Of a stretch of DNA of 64,000 nucleotides, positions 9,595-18,694 are shown one piece after another (within the stretch, counting starts at the first letter, position 1; every line of letters starts with the position of its first letter). The stretch is from NCBI GenBank assembly GCA_033032865.1, contig JAWHQI010000004.1:18520001-18584000 (forward strand), read 5' to 3'. The DNA is from Dactylorhiza incarnata. Its lineage: Eukaryota > Streptophyta > Magnoliopsida > Asparagales > Orchidaceae. The notes beneath the pieces were generated by a model that was not told the origin of the DNA, made no database searches, and was given only the letters and a program-made list of their open reading frames with translations. The position numbers and the translations under genes are program-made.

Positions 9595-12016
9595 TTAAGA
9601 ATAGAATCGTTTAAGATTGTCACTGCACCAGGTGCATGAGACATCCTCTCCTTCGCTTGTATGGAGGAGACAAGCCCCATTCTTTAGTACTTCCTTGATA
9701 ATGAATGGCCATGCCCAGTTGGGATTTAATTTTCCGACATTGCCTGTCCTGGCTGAGGCATCTACCTTCTTTAGCACGATATCACCAACTGTAAATTGTT
9801 TAACTCTGACATTTTTGTCAAAGTATTTTGTCATCCTTCTTTTCACTTCCTCTTGCCTGATTGTAGCTTCATCTTGAAGGCTCCTCAATTAAATCCAGGC
9901 TGTATTTGATACCTTCATCATTATAGTCTATCCATGCTTCACCTACTTCCTTTGCGTATATAACCCTGGGGGAGACCACCTCAAATTCTATAGGGATGAC
10001 TGCCTCTGAGCCATGAGATAATTTGAACGGTGTTTCCCCTGTAGCCGAAGATGGAGTAATTCAGAGAGTCCAGAGGATAGAAGGGAGTTGATCTGCCCAA
10101 TTTCCTTTATGATTTACAACCCTATTCATCAGATGATACTGGATTTGCTTGTTTGCCTCTACAACCTGCCCTTAACTCCTGGGATGATGCACCGAGGAGA
10201 ATCGAAGCTCAATGCGACCTGGTCACATAAGTTGATCATTTCTGGATTATTGAACTGAGGGCAATTGTCGGTAACAATTTCTAATGGAACTCCATGCCGA
10301 CAGACTATTTCTCCCCAGATAAAGTTTCTGATAGCCTGCGTTGTAGTCTTTGACAATGCCTTTGCCTCAATCCACTTACTAAAGTAATTGATCATTACGA
10401 TTATAAAGCGACACTGTCCACTAGCCATTGGAAAGGATCCGATGAGATCCATTCCCCAAACTGCAAATGGCCAAGGCGCTGTTATCGATCTAAGTGTTTG
10501 GGCAGGTAGATGTTGAAGAGGAGCAAACTTCTGACGCTGAACACATCGTTTAGCAAATGCTTCGGTATCTTTTCTCATATTTGGCCAGAAATATCCCTGT
10601 CTCAAGATCCTTTTCTCCAAGGTCTTCGCCCCCGAATGACTGCCGCATTCTCCAGAATGAACCTCTTGAAGTATGATTTGAACTTCTTCTTCAGAAACAC
10701 ATCGTGCCAGGGGAGAAATTAGAGTTCTTATGTACAAGACTCCTTCTATTAAGCAATAATAGGTTGCTTTTCTTTTGAATCTCCTCCTATCTTTGATGGA
10801 TTGATAAAATTCTCCTTTTGACAAGTATAACTCATAAGGATCCTTCCAAGAAGGATGTTGATCGACCTGCATGAGTTCCCCTTCTTCTGTTGCTGGATGG
10901 AAAAGTTCAGAGGTCACTCCCCCTGATGGGAGACCGAACTTTGATAACTCGTCTGCTTCTTCATTCTGTGTCCTGGGAATATGTTCAATGATGAATGATT
11001 TGAATTTTCCAATCTCTTCCTTAGCTAGCAGCAGATACTTCCTCAGCATTGGTTCTCTTGTTTCATAATTTCCCAAAACTTGAGAAGCCATTACTAGAGA
11101 GTCAGTTTTGATATGCACACGCTCTATTCCTAGCTCCCTTGCAAGTCTCAGACCGACCAAGAGTGCTTCATACTCTGTCTGATTATTCATGACCGGAAAG
11201 AAGAATTTGATAGCTTGTTCGAGTTTAATGACATTCGAGCTGATCAAAACTTCTCCGGCTCCTACGAAGTTTTTACCAGAAGCTCCATCCACATAAACAA
11301 TCCATGCCAAAGGAGATTTCTCTATCTGTTCGGGACTGAACTCTATTATATCAACTAGAAAATTTGCTAGGACTTGTGCTTTGATTGTTGTTTTGGGAAT
11401 GTAGGACATTTCAAACTCGCTCAGCTCGATAGCCCATTTAGCCAATCTTCCCGAATGATCTGGCTTTTCTAGGATACTCCTTAGAGGATGATCTGAGACC
11501 ACCTGAATAGGATGGGCTTGAAAGTTAGGGTGAAGCCTTCGTGATGACATGACTAAAGCCAGAGCTAGCTTTTTCAAGATCGAGTATCTAGTTTCCGCAT
11601 CTTTAAGGATATGGCTGACATAATATATCGGAAACTGTTTCTTCTTTTCCTCCCGGACGAGGACGAAACTTACTGCATCTGAACCAACCCCCAAATATAG
11701 AAACAATATTTCCCCTTCACAAGGGCTTTGGAGCAGAGGGGTTGATGTTAACAATATCTTCAACCGTTCGAAAGCATTATTGCATTCTTCGCTCCATTCA
11801 AACTTGGATCCTCCCTGGAGTGTTTTAAAGACTGGAGCACTTTTATCTCCTGATTTAGAGATGAATCGGCTCAGCCCTGCCAACCTTCCTCTATATTGTT
11901 GGACCTCTTTCGGATTACGAGGAGGGGTCATGTCTAGGATAGCCTTCAGCTTATCTGGTTTGGTGCAAGACCGTTAGGTGCGAGGAGATGCCAGAGAAAG
12001 TTCCCTTTATTCGATC
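9595..12016 (-). pseudogene. pol of copy J: RT C-terminus, RNase H, archaeal-type RNase H, integrase
   Basis: A 590-codon frame (11931 to 10159) plus a second frame (9888 to 9595) encode the 3' part of a Tat polyprotein. It starts at the RT connection (MTPPRNPKEVQQ) and then runs through the first RNase H. The second, archaeal-type RNase H has YVDGASG near residue 212, TEYEALL and KTDSLVM, so its acidic triad is kept. The integrase has an H/H/C zinc finger whose last Cys is replaced (CVQR), then GMDLIGSF and VTDNCPQF; the rest is frameshifted. The C-terminal part (9888-9595) ends FYS at the stop. The frame also continues weakly upstream (about 12004-11931) to the L2 boundary. Gag, PR and most of RT are missing here. 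Dual RNase H is an established mark of the Tat lineage. Confidence 0.88.
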
Positions 12017-12854
12017 TGTTGAGTCCGAAATCGCACCTCCGAAGGAAATTGGGGGCTGCGGGCTGTCGGTTACTTTATAGTTAGGAAAATTGAGACCACT
12101 GGCAGCGGTCAAGGCCAGACTTCGCCCGTCACGGTGAATGCCACTCCTGTGATGGGCTTTCCTTTGATTGAAAATAAGCGGTTACAACTGGTTACAAATG
12201 CTGGAAAGCAGAAGCCGACCGGTCAGACAGGTCGCAAGACGGGAAACTCGAGACCGTAGCTCAAACAAGTGAGCTCCTGGATTCGAGTGTGCGTGTCTTG
12301 GGAACATCGCCGACCCCTATTTATAGGCTCGGGGGCCTGCCCGAACGGGCAGGGATAAAATAACCGCCTTCCCGGGTACAGGAGAATTGGGCAGGCAGTG
12401 ACGGAATACAGAAAGGAGAAAAGAGAGAAGCCGCGCGGCCTGGCGGCTTGCACTTCTGATCTGTCTTGGTCGGGGACTGAAGATGCTTCGACCAAGGCGA
12501 TGGTGCAACCCGGGCGGTCTCCATCTTGAGACCGCGGCTTACCTTCTGGACTTGAGCCTTGGAATTCTTCATGACGCACCCCGAGTGGTCTCCGTCTTGA
12601 GACCGCGGCTTGCCTTCTGGACTTGAGCCTTGGAAGTCTTCATGGCGCACCCTGGGCGGTCTCCATCTTGAGACCGCGGCATGCCTTCTGGACTTGATTC
12701 TTCAATCCTTGGAGGCGACCTGAATTCTATCAGACCGCTCGGTTTGTGTTGGTTGGTGTTGATATACCTTGTTGAGTCTGAATTGGGCGATTTGTATTCT
12801 CAGACCGCCCGGTCTGTTAGAGAGGCAACTCGGATGCGGTCTTCTAGGTAAACA
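12017..12854 (-). repeat. LTR L2 (3' LTR of Tat copy G)
   Basis: 838 bp on the minus strand, starting TGTTTACC at 12854 and ending CAACA at 12017. The TATA box TATAAATAG is at 12325-12317. Three ~71-bp U3 repeat units are present (anchors at 12516, 12587 and 12658). It is preceded by the aORF1 promoter segment, as L1 is, and followed not by a hairpin leader and gag but by RT sequence of copy J. Hence it is a 3' LTR. The five bases beyond the end are CGATC on the plus strand, a possible target duplication that cannot be verified because the 5' end of G is missing. Confidence 0.88.
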
Positions 12855-13042
12855 TAATCCCCGCATATTTTCAAATCCCGAAGAAATTTCGAAAATATCA
12901 GTTCTAGCCGGAGACCGCGCTAGTCCTGTCTCGTGGGTTATAAATGTTCTGGAAGATTCTGTTTCCGCATAACTGAAGTATTATCACGGATCGCTACTCG
13001 CCTCTCGCGGTCAGAACCCTCCGGCTACTAAGCCCGGTCATG
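12855..13042 (+). promoter_or_regulatory. Putative aORF1 promoter and leader between 3' LTR and aORF1 (copy G)
   Basis: This 188-bp segment is shared with copy D (2659-2847). A TATA box TATAAAT is at 12939-12945, about 100 bp before the aORF1 ATG at 13043, a plausible spacing for a plant promoter with a short leader. It faces away from the LTR. The LTR-proximal end, ATGCGGGGATTA read towards the LTR, is the only purine-rich tract at the polypurine-tract position. So one short segment probably serves both second-strand priming for the element and the antisense promoter. Activity is inferred. Confidence 0.55.
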
Positions 13043-15084
13043 ATGGTTAATGTTATGGCCGAGCTCTAAAACCGCCAGAAGCCGACCAAAGACCGTGGAG
13101 ACCGCGAAAAAGAGAAGAGTAAGAAGAAGAAGGCCCATAGACCCGAAAAGGTTGATCTGACTGTTACTATCGCTTCCAAGGGCGAGTCGGCCGACCTTCC
13201 CCTTGCGTTATCAAACGTCTTGCTGACCAAAGATGGAGCGGGTAGCTCCAGCCTGCCCCTAGCCAACTTGTCTGCCCCTTCTGATAAGGCGACTAATCCA
13301 TCCCCTCCCCCAGATAAGTCGAACCCTGAGACCGTTGTCCCGAAAGTTGAGGGAGCTGATTCCTTCAACATTGAGATTACTCCTTCTGGGGTATATCATT
13401 TGAAGATATGTGATGAAGGAGAAGCGGTTGACTCCCCCAAGCCGTCCGGGCACCAGAACCCAAGAGTGAATATCGAGGATAGTCTTGTCCGCTCGCAGCA
13501 TATCGAGCTAGAATCATTGAAGAAGAGGAAGAGAGCAGAAACAACCACGGAGAGGCTTTTGAGGAAAGCCAAGAGTTTGAAGGCGAGGAATAGAGCGGCC
13601 TTGAGAAAACCGGGAGCGGATAGCCTGCAAAGCAAGGCGCGTGACAAAGAAGTTTCGGAGGGAGTGAACACCCCTTCGCCCAAGTCGGACGGGCAGATCC
13701 CTACCGATGCGCATAGCATATCTGTAAGCGCTATTATCAGGGACTTTGACTCCCTCAAGAAGCAGGACGATCTACTGGGGACTTCTGCCGACCTGAATGT
13801 TACTGACCTTTCTGGAGAGGATGTGACCAGCGTTAAGGAGGCCGCTCTGGCTGAGGATGCGGCCAGAATTAAAGAGGCAGCCCTGGCTGAGGACACGACC
13901 AGAATCGAGAAGGCTGTGCCGGCTCCTGAGGATTCTGTGATGACCGGGCTGCGGTTTATAAAAGCGAAGGCAGAGAAAATGAGAGATCAGCTGAACAAAC
14001 CGCCGCCACCGCCGCCCAATCTTCTTTTGCAACGTAAAGGTGTCGCGGATTATCGCCCTGTTCGTTTTTCAAAACGCGGTCTCGAAACAAGTCTCACGAC
14101 TTGTTGCTGAATCCGTCACCAAGTTTCTTTCCCTCCGCTGCTCAATTTTCTGCTGCCAAGCGGAAGCAAAAGGAGAGGTAGTGGAGAGAGCAGCGTCGAA
14201 AGATCGATTCCGAGCAAGCAAGGAGACCTATCCGCGCGAACTTTACCCGAACTGCTGCGGCTTGTAAGCAAGGTGAATTTGGAAAGAGCGGTCTTCTTTT
14301 GACGATACCCCTGTTGTATAAAATTATATTCGCCCGACCTTTCTGACTACCTTTTTTTGTTGCAGATGATCGTGACTCTATTTCGAAGCCAGACGAACTG
14401 GTGTCTTATCTTCCTTAGTTGGATTCATCGCTTTCGAGTTCTTCAGTGAACCCGGATACCCGGATGGAGGAGGAGATGGTTGGTCTCCAAGAGAATTTTG
14501 AAAACCTCAAGAAGCAGTTGAAGGCCCTCGAAGAGCGGGAGAAAGCTGGCCAGGATGAAAAGACTGTGATGCGGGCTGAGATGGAAGCTGAGCGGAGAGA
14601 AAGTCGAACTGTGATGGAAGCCGAGCGGAAAGAACGACGAGAGAAGGAGAAAGCACAACATGACCAGGTCGCTGCATTGACCGCGCGGCTTGATAGGGGA
14701 AAGAAGGAAATCCACAAGCTCGTGGGGGACTTTGCTTACTATAGAGAAAAGTATCTCCATCTGACAAGGGAGGTCGGCGGAAGCCGGCGTCCTCTTAATG
14801 CTGTTGATGAAGGTCGGCGTGGATCACACCGCCCGGCTGTTGGGATGAGCTCAACTCTCCCAGCGGTTGGGATGATCCACCCTACTACTAATGTAAATGA
14901 GGCCGCAGCGGCCCTACCTGCTCGCATGATCCTTACAGCGCGAGTAGAGCGGGATGCCGCGCGGCTTCATAGCATGATCAACCACCTTAATCATAGTATT
15001 AATCAGATGCAAGGAACTGTTCTTCAAATTGGCGACCATGTCGCGCGACTTCATAGAGAGGATGCGCCGAGCGATACCCGTTAG
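13043..15084 (+). pseudogene. aORF1 of copy G: basic/coiled-coil accessory protein, spliced, nearly complete
   Basis: The start ATG at 13043 (MVNVMAEL) is conserved with copy D. Exon 1 (13043-14263) encodes a Lys-rich N-terminus, a Ser/Pro/Asp-rich middle, KKRKR followed by a basic helix near 13525-13620 (NLS-like), two imperfect 'EAALAEDxxRI' repeats and a poly-Pro segment before the intron. The intron has GTAAGC at 14264 and TTTTTTTGTTGCAG ending at 14365. Exon 2 (14366-15084) encodes a ~90-residue coiled coil (E/K/R-rich heptads), the YYREKYLHLTREVGG motif and a C-terminal helix with VARLHRED. Lesions are TAA at 13067-13069 (codon 9), a lost T near 14067 shifting the frame, and TAG at 14416-14418. 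The gene lies antisense to pol, upstream of aORF2. No known domain is recognised; a nuclear, oligomeric protein is an inference. Confidence 0.75.
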
Positions 15085-15464
15085 TTATGAGCGGTTTTAA
15101 GACAATTGTTTGTAATATTTTATTCGGTCCTTCGGACAACTTAACTGCTTGAGCTTAATTTTGTGATAGTCGGTTTGTTTTGCAGACTGTACGGTCTATT
15201 TAATTGAATGTGTTTATTTTCTCCCTTTGTATATTGATTGATGCCTGTGAATTATTTTACAAGCCGAGCGGCTTGTCTCTGCTGTTTCTTAGACCGCTGG
15301 TCTGGATTTTACTTCATGTGGTTTGCTACTAATGAACTAGCTTTCTGTACGAAAATTTGTCCGCGGGGTTGATTAGCTAGCCGCGATTTGACCTTTTCTA
15401 AGCGCAGATCACTTGCTCTTATAAGTAGCGCCTTTCCGAAGACCCTTTCAACAGAATCTCAAGA
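15085..15464. other. Spacer between aORF1 and aORF2 (copy G)
   Basis: 380 bp with no coding sequence. Palindromic CG motifs occur (AAGCCGAGCGGCTT near 15262-15275 and relatives). It should contain the aORF1 3' UTR and the aORF2 leader. No strong TATA box is seen. Confidence 0.5.
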
Positions 15465-17274
15465 ATGGGACCAAAGCGCCAGCCGAAGAGTCCTGCTAAG
15501 GTGTCCGCGACTCGATCTGAGGCCGCTTTAGCATTCCATTCGGCAGACCACGAGGAATGTCGCCTGACTAAAGAAGAATTGGATGAGTTTGTCGACAAGC
15601 ATATGACAGGGAGTCCGCTGCTTGCGCGACTTCCGCTCTGCGATGAGCGGATAAATTCCTCTGGACCAAATCAGATCGCCATCCCAATCGATCACTTTGA
15701 TTGCGGTTTCAAATTACCAATATCGACTGAGCTCGCCATGTTCTTTGACCATTACGGAGTTGTCCCCGGCCAAATCCCCCCCAACTCGATGGCCGGCATA
15801 TGCAGCTTCATATCTTATTTGCGATCTGAGGGAATCCGCTTCTCGATGGACCTCTTTAGGAACATCTTCTCGGTGCGGGCTATCCCGGACTCCGAGTCGA
15901 ACGTGTTCAAGGGCCACCTATACTTCGGCTGTCGGGGATTGAAAATGGTCAACCTTGAGAATAAGGTCACGTCCTGGTTAGAGAGATATCTGATATTCGA
16001 GGGCCGGCATGGCCTGTTGAATCCGAACCCACAGGTGCGGCCAGAGGAGGCTTTCCAGCAAATCGCCGTCAACAAAATTGTGGTGAAGACCTGCAAACTT
16101 CTTGAGAACGAGCAGCTTAACACAAGCCATTACATTCCGCTACTCGCTGAGCTGGAGAATGTCCGGCCTGAGGATAGTAAGTTTTCTTCAAACCGCTTCC
16201 TGTTTTGATATTGACCGCGCGGTTTGCTGTTCTGATACTTCCATTTCTCTTTTCCATCCGAGGCTATCGTTCCCAGGAACAAGCCGGTCAGCCCGGCCGG
16301 TTTGGTTTTGACTCAAAGGGAAAAGAGGCAGAGGAGAAACAAGCTGCCGGTGTCTGACGGCGCGGATTCGGCTTCCTCTGGAGACTTCTCTTCTCTTCAA
16401 TCCTTCAGCAAAGTGAAGGATTTGAAAGGCCGCATGGTCTTATCCTGGCACCCGGACAGCGATGGTGTGCAGGTCTCAACTGCGCTCCCCCACTGGATAA
16501 ATGAGAAATCCGGCCAACACGCAGAAGCCGCCGTCATCGCCATGTATGGCCGGCGTAACTTCAGGCGGTTAAGGAGGATTCCTGAAGAAGAGCTCGCCCG
16601 GCAAGCCGCGCGGGTTGGTGCTGAAAGTTTTATTACCAACCACTTTATGGGCATGACATTCAAAATGTTAATCAAAGCGAATGATCATTTAGAAAAGAAG
16701 GTCGCTGCATTAGATAAGGAAGTCGAAAGACTAAAGGAGGCAGAGTCGGTAAGTTATCACCTTGTTAGCCTATTTTCTTTCTTACTAGACCATGCGGTCT
16801 TACCTTTATTTCTTTTTGCAGAAAAAGTACGATGAGACCGACCCGGTCTATCAGGAAGAGCTCTTCCCCCACATAGCCGAGGGGATTGATGGAGCTTTCG
16901 ACCGCCTGAGGGGGCTTGGCGGGTTGGCGCCTGGCTTCGAGAACTTCACCTTCTCGGATGCCTATCCGTCCTTACAAAAGAAGCTGGAGAAGCTTAGACG
17001 GAAAGCAAAAGGGAAGAACAAGGTCGACGGGACCAGTTCAGAGGAGAGTGATGATGAGGACGATGAAGCTGAAGAGCCCGCTGCGGCTAAGAAGGGAGAG
17101 AGCGGTTCGGACTCTGAATCCAGTGATTCCAAAGAGGAACCCGAACGCAAGTCGGACGAACTGAGCGGCTCATCTTCGTCGGGCAGTGAGGGCTATTCTC
17201 CTAATGTTTCGATTGATGGCAGCGAACACTCGAGCACTCCTGCATCTAAAAAGCTCAAGTCGGATGGGCAATAG
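15465..17274 (+). pseudogene. aORF2 of copy G: Transposase_28-like accessory protein with acidic tail, three exons
   Basis: ATG at 15465 (MGPKRQPKSP). Exon 1 (15465-16176) encodes the N-terminal domain with LLARLPL.DERINSSGPNQ, DHYGVVPGQIPPNSM, SISYLRSEG-like and HLYFGCRGLKMV motifs, resembling PF04195 (putative gypsy-type transposon domain). Exon 2 (from 16258 to 16748) encodes NKPVSPAGL, a basic RREKRQRRNK-type stretch and a region ending in a short coiled coil. Intron 2 is GTAAGT at 16749 to TTTTTGCAG at 16821. Exon 3 gives FPHIAEGID, then an acidic Ser/Asp/Glu-rich tail and KKLKSDGQ at the stop (17272-17274). The only clear lesion is the intron-1 acceptor, CAT at 16255-16257 where the reading phase requires CAG; donor GTAAGT at 16177 is intact. 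Otherwise all three exons are open. It may be the best-preserved copy in the window. Confidence 0.78.
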
Positions 17275-17800
17275 TTATACTTTGTTCTTATATTGAATAG
17301 CCGACGGTTTCGTCTTGTTAACCGGTCGGTTATTAAACTACTCGTGCGATCTGTATATAACTTGGGCGGTTAATGGCTTGATACTTGTAATAAATTTCAT
17401 TTAGCAAGAATCATAATTATTTTCCTGCGAAAAGCCGGATAGAACCAATACCCATAAGGGTGATAGATTATAAATCGGATGATAAGACCGACCGGTCATG
17501 GTTATGCTCAATACCCTGATAGGCCTGATGGCATTTTTGTGATAGCCAATTATAAAGCTGACCGGTTTTTAAGCCGCCTGACATATTATGATGTACCCGC
17601 TTACTTTAAATTGATCGGTTTAACGATCAAACCGCCTGTTGTTTATAATAACTGCTTATTTCGAACCGCGTGGTTTAAAAATCAAACCGCCCGGTCTGCG
17701 ATATATTTGGAGAAATCCTGTTTTTCCATCAAATGGTCCAGAAGAACCATATGAGATGAGATAATTTCCTGTGATGTAACATGAAATAACTACAGACTCA
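17275..17800. other. Palindrome-rich 3' spacer of copy G, cut by copy H
   Basis: About 525 bp homologous to the spacers of J and H but shorter, so it carries an internal deletion. ACCGNNCGGT-type palindromes occur (for example AACCGGTCGGTT near 17320 and ACCGACCGGT near 17490). No gene is seen. It ends in CTACAGACTCA exactly at L3; ACTCA (17796-17800) is the expected target-duplication half for copy H. Confidence 0.65.
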
Positions 17801-18645
17801 TGTTTACCCATAAGACCGCTTCCGAATAGCATTACTCGCAGGAAGGGCGGTCTGAGGATTCAAGCCGCCCAGTTCTGATTAAACAAGGTCCATTAGTACC
17901 AACCAGAACAAACCGGGCGGTCTGAAATAATTTAGATCGCCTCCAAAGATTGAGGATCAGCCGAGGCCAAGTCCCAAGTGCAAGTCGCGGTCTCAAGTCG
18001 GAGACCGCCCGAGTTGCGCCATGAAGACCAGCAAGGTCCAGGTCCCAAGTTCAAGCCGCGGTCTCAAGTCGGAGACCGCCCGGGTTGCGCCGTGAAGATC
18101 AGCGAGACCAAGTCCAAGAAAACAAGCCGCGGTCCCAAGTCAGAGACCGCCCGGGTGGTATCATTGCCTTGGTCGCAGCATCCCCAACCCCTCTGTGAGG
18201 CAGACCGCAAGCCGCCGCCAAGCCGCGTGGCTTCTTTCTTTTCTCCTTTCTGTATCTCGTCACCACCTGCCCGATTCTTCTGTACTCGGGCAGGCGGTTA
18301 TTTTATCCCTGCCCATTCGGGCAGGCCCCCAAGCCTATAAATAGGGGGCGGCGACATTCCCAAGGCACGCACACTCGAATCCAGGAGCTCGCTTGTTTGA
18401 GCTGCGGTCTCGAGTTTCCCGTCTTGCGACCTGTCTGACCGGCCGGCTTCTGCTTTCCTGTACTTGTAACCCGTTGTAACCGCTTCTTCTTAATCAAAGG
18501 AAAGCCCATCACAGGAGTGGCATTCTCCATGACGGGCGAAGTCTGGCCTTGACCGCTGCTAGCGGTCTCGTTTTCTTCTACCTAAAAAGTAACTGGCAGC
18601 CCGCAGCCTCCGATTTCCTTCGGAGGTGCGATTTCAGATTCAACA
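17801..18645 (+). repeat. LTR L3 (5' LTR of Tat copy H)
   Basis: 845 bp, TGTTTACC...TTCAACA. TATA box TATAAATA at 18336-18343, with three ~71-bp repeat units in U3 (about 17950-18180). A U5 hairpin with a perfect 7-bp stem (CCTCCGA / TCGGAGG) lies at 18607-18626, 19 bp before the LTR end. It is followed by the hairpin leader and gag, so it is a 5' LTR. It is expected to drive the gag-pol transcript. Confidence 0.92.
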
Positions 18646-18651
18646 GAAACA

Positions 18652-18669
18652 CGCGATCTTCAGATCGCG
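18652..18669 (+). promoter_or_regulatory. Perfect hairpin in the primer-binding-site position of copy H
   Basis: CGCGATCTTCAGATCGCG is an 8-bp perfect inverted repeat with a 2-nt loop, starting 7 nt after the LTR end. Copies B (49922-49939) and J (minus strand, about 31414-31432) keep the structure with some mismatches and wobble pairs. No TGG-starting tRNA-complementary site follows the LTR in any of the three copies, unlike the Sirevirus and Athila elements here. The hairpin may belong to an unusual priming or packaging signal; this is an inference. Confidence 0.5.
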
Positions 18670-18694
18670 GATTGTCGGTGAAATCCTTGCTACA

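Larger units (their letters stand above)
3616..12016 (-). mobile_element. Tat-lineage copy J, left part (3' half of a minus-strand element)
   Basis: Reading the minus strand from 12016, this holds the RT C-terminus, both RNase H domains, integrase, ~110-bp repeats, palindromic spacer, then aORF2 and aORF1 antisense to pol. Both ends are abrupt: L1 of copy D starts at the left inside the aORF1 frame, and L2 of copy G starts at the right inside the RT frame. The simplest reading is that D and G inserted into J. Its gag and 5' LTR would then be the pieces at 30308-31516 and 41217-41991. That link is an inference from orientation and missing parts. Confidence 0.65.
12017..17800 (-). mobile_element. 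Tat-lineage copy G, 3' portion (minus-strand element)
   Basis: Read on the minus strand it contains palindromic spacer, antisense aORF2, antisense aORF1, promoter segment and 3' LTR. It is cut at 17800, exactly at the start of LTR L3 of copy H. The spacer of G reaches CTACAGACTCA, where copy H continues directly into the ~110-bp repeats, so H interrupts G at that border. The gag-pol half and 5' LTR of G are absent, probably removed by the deletion that ends at ~30310. Confidence 0.7.

Noticed and set aside
9595..12854. L2 taken as the 5' LTR of the pol fragment next to it, with gag deleted
   Set aside because: L2 is preceded by the aORF1 promoter segment exactly as L1 is, and lacks the hairpin leader found after L3, L4 and L5. 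It fits a 3' LTR of copy G inserted into RT.
13043..17274. aORF1 and aORF2 as captured host genes unique to one copy
   Set aside because: Found in at least three diverged copies at the same place and orientation, so they are old parts of the element family, not a recent capture.
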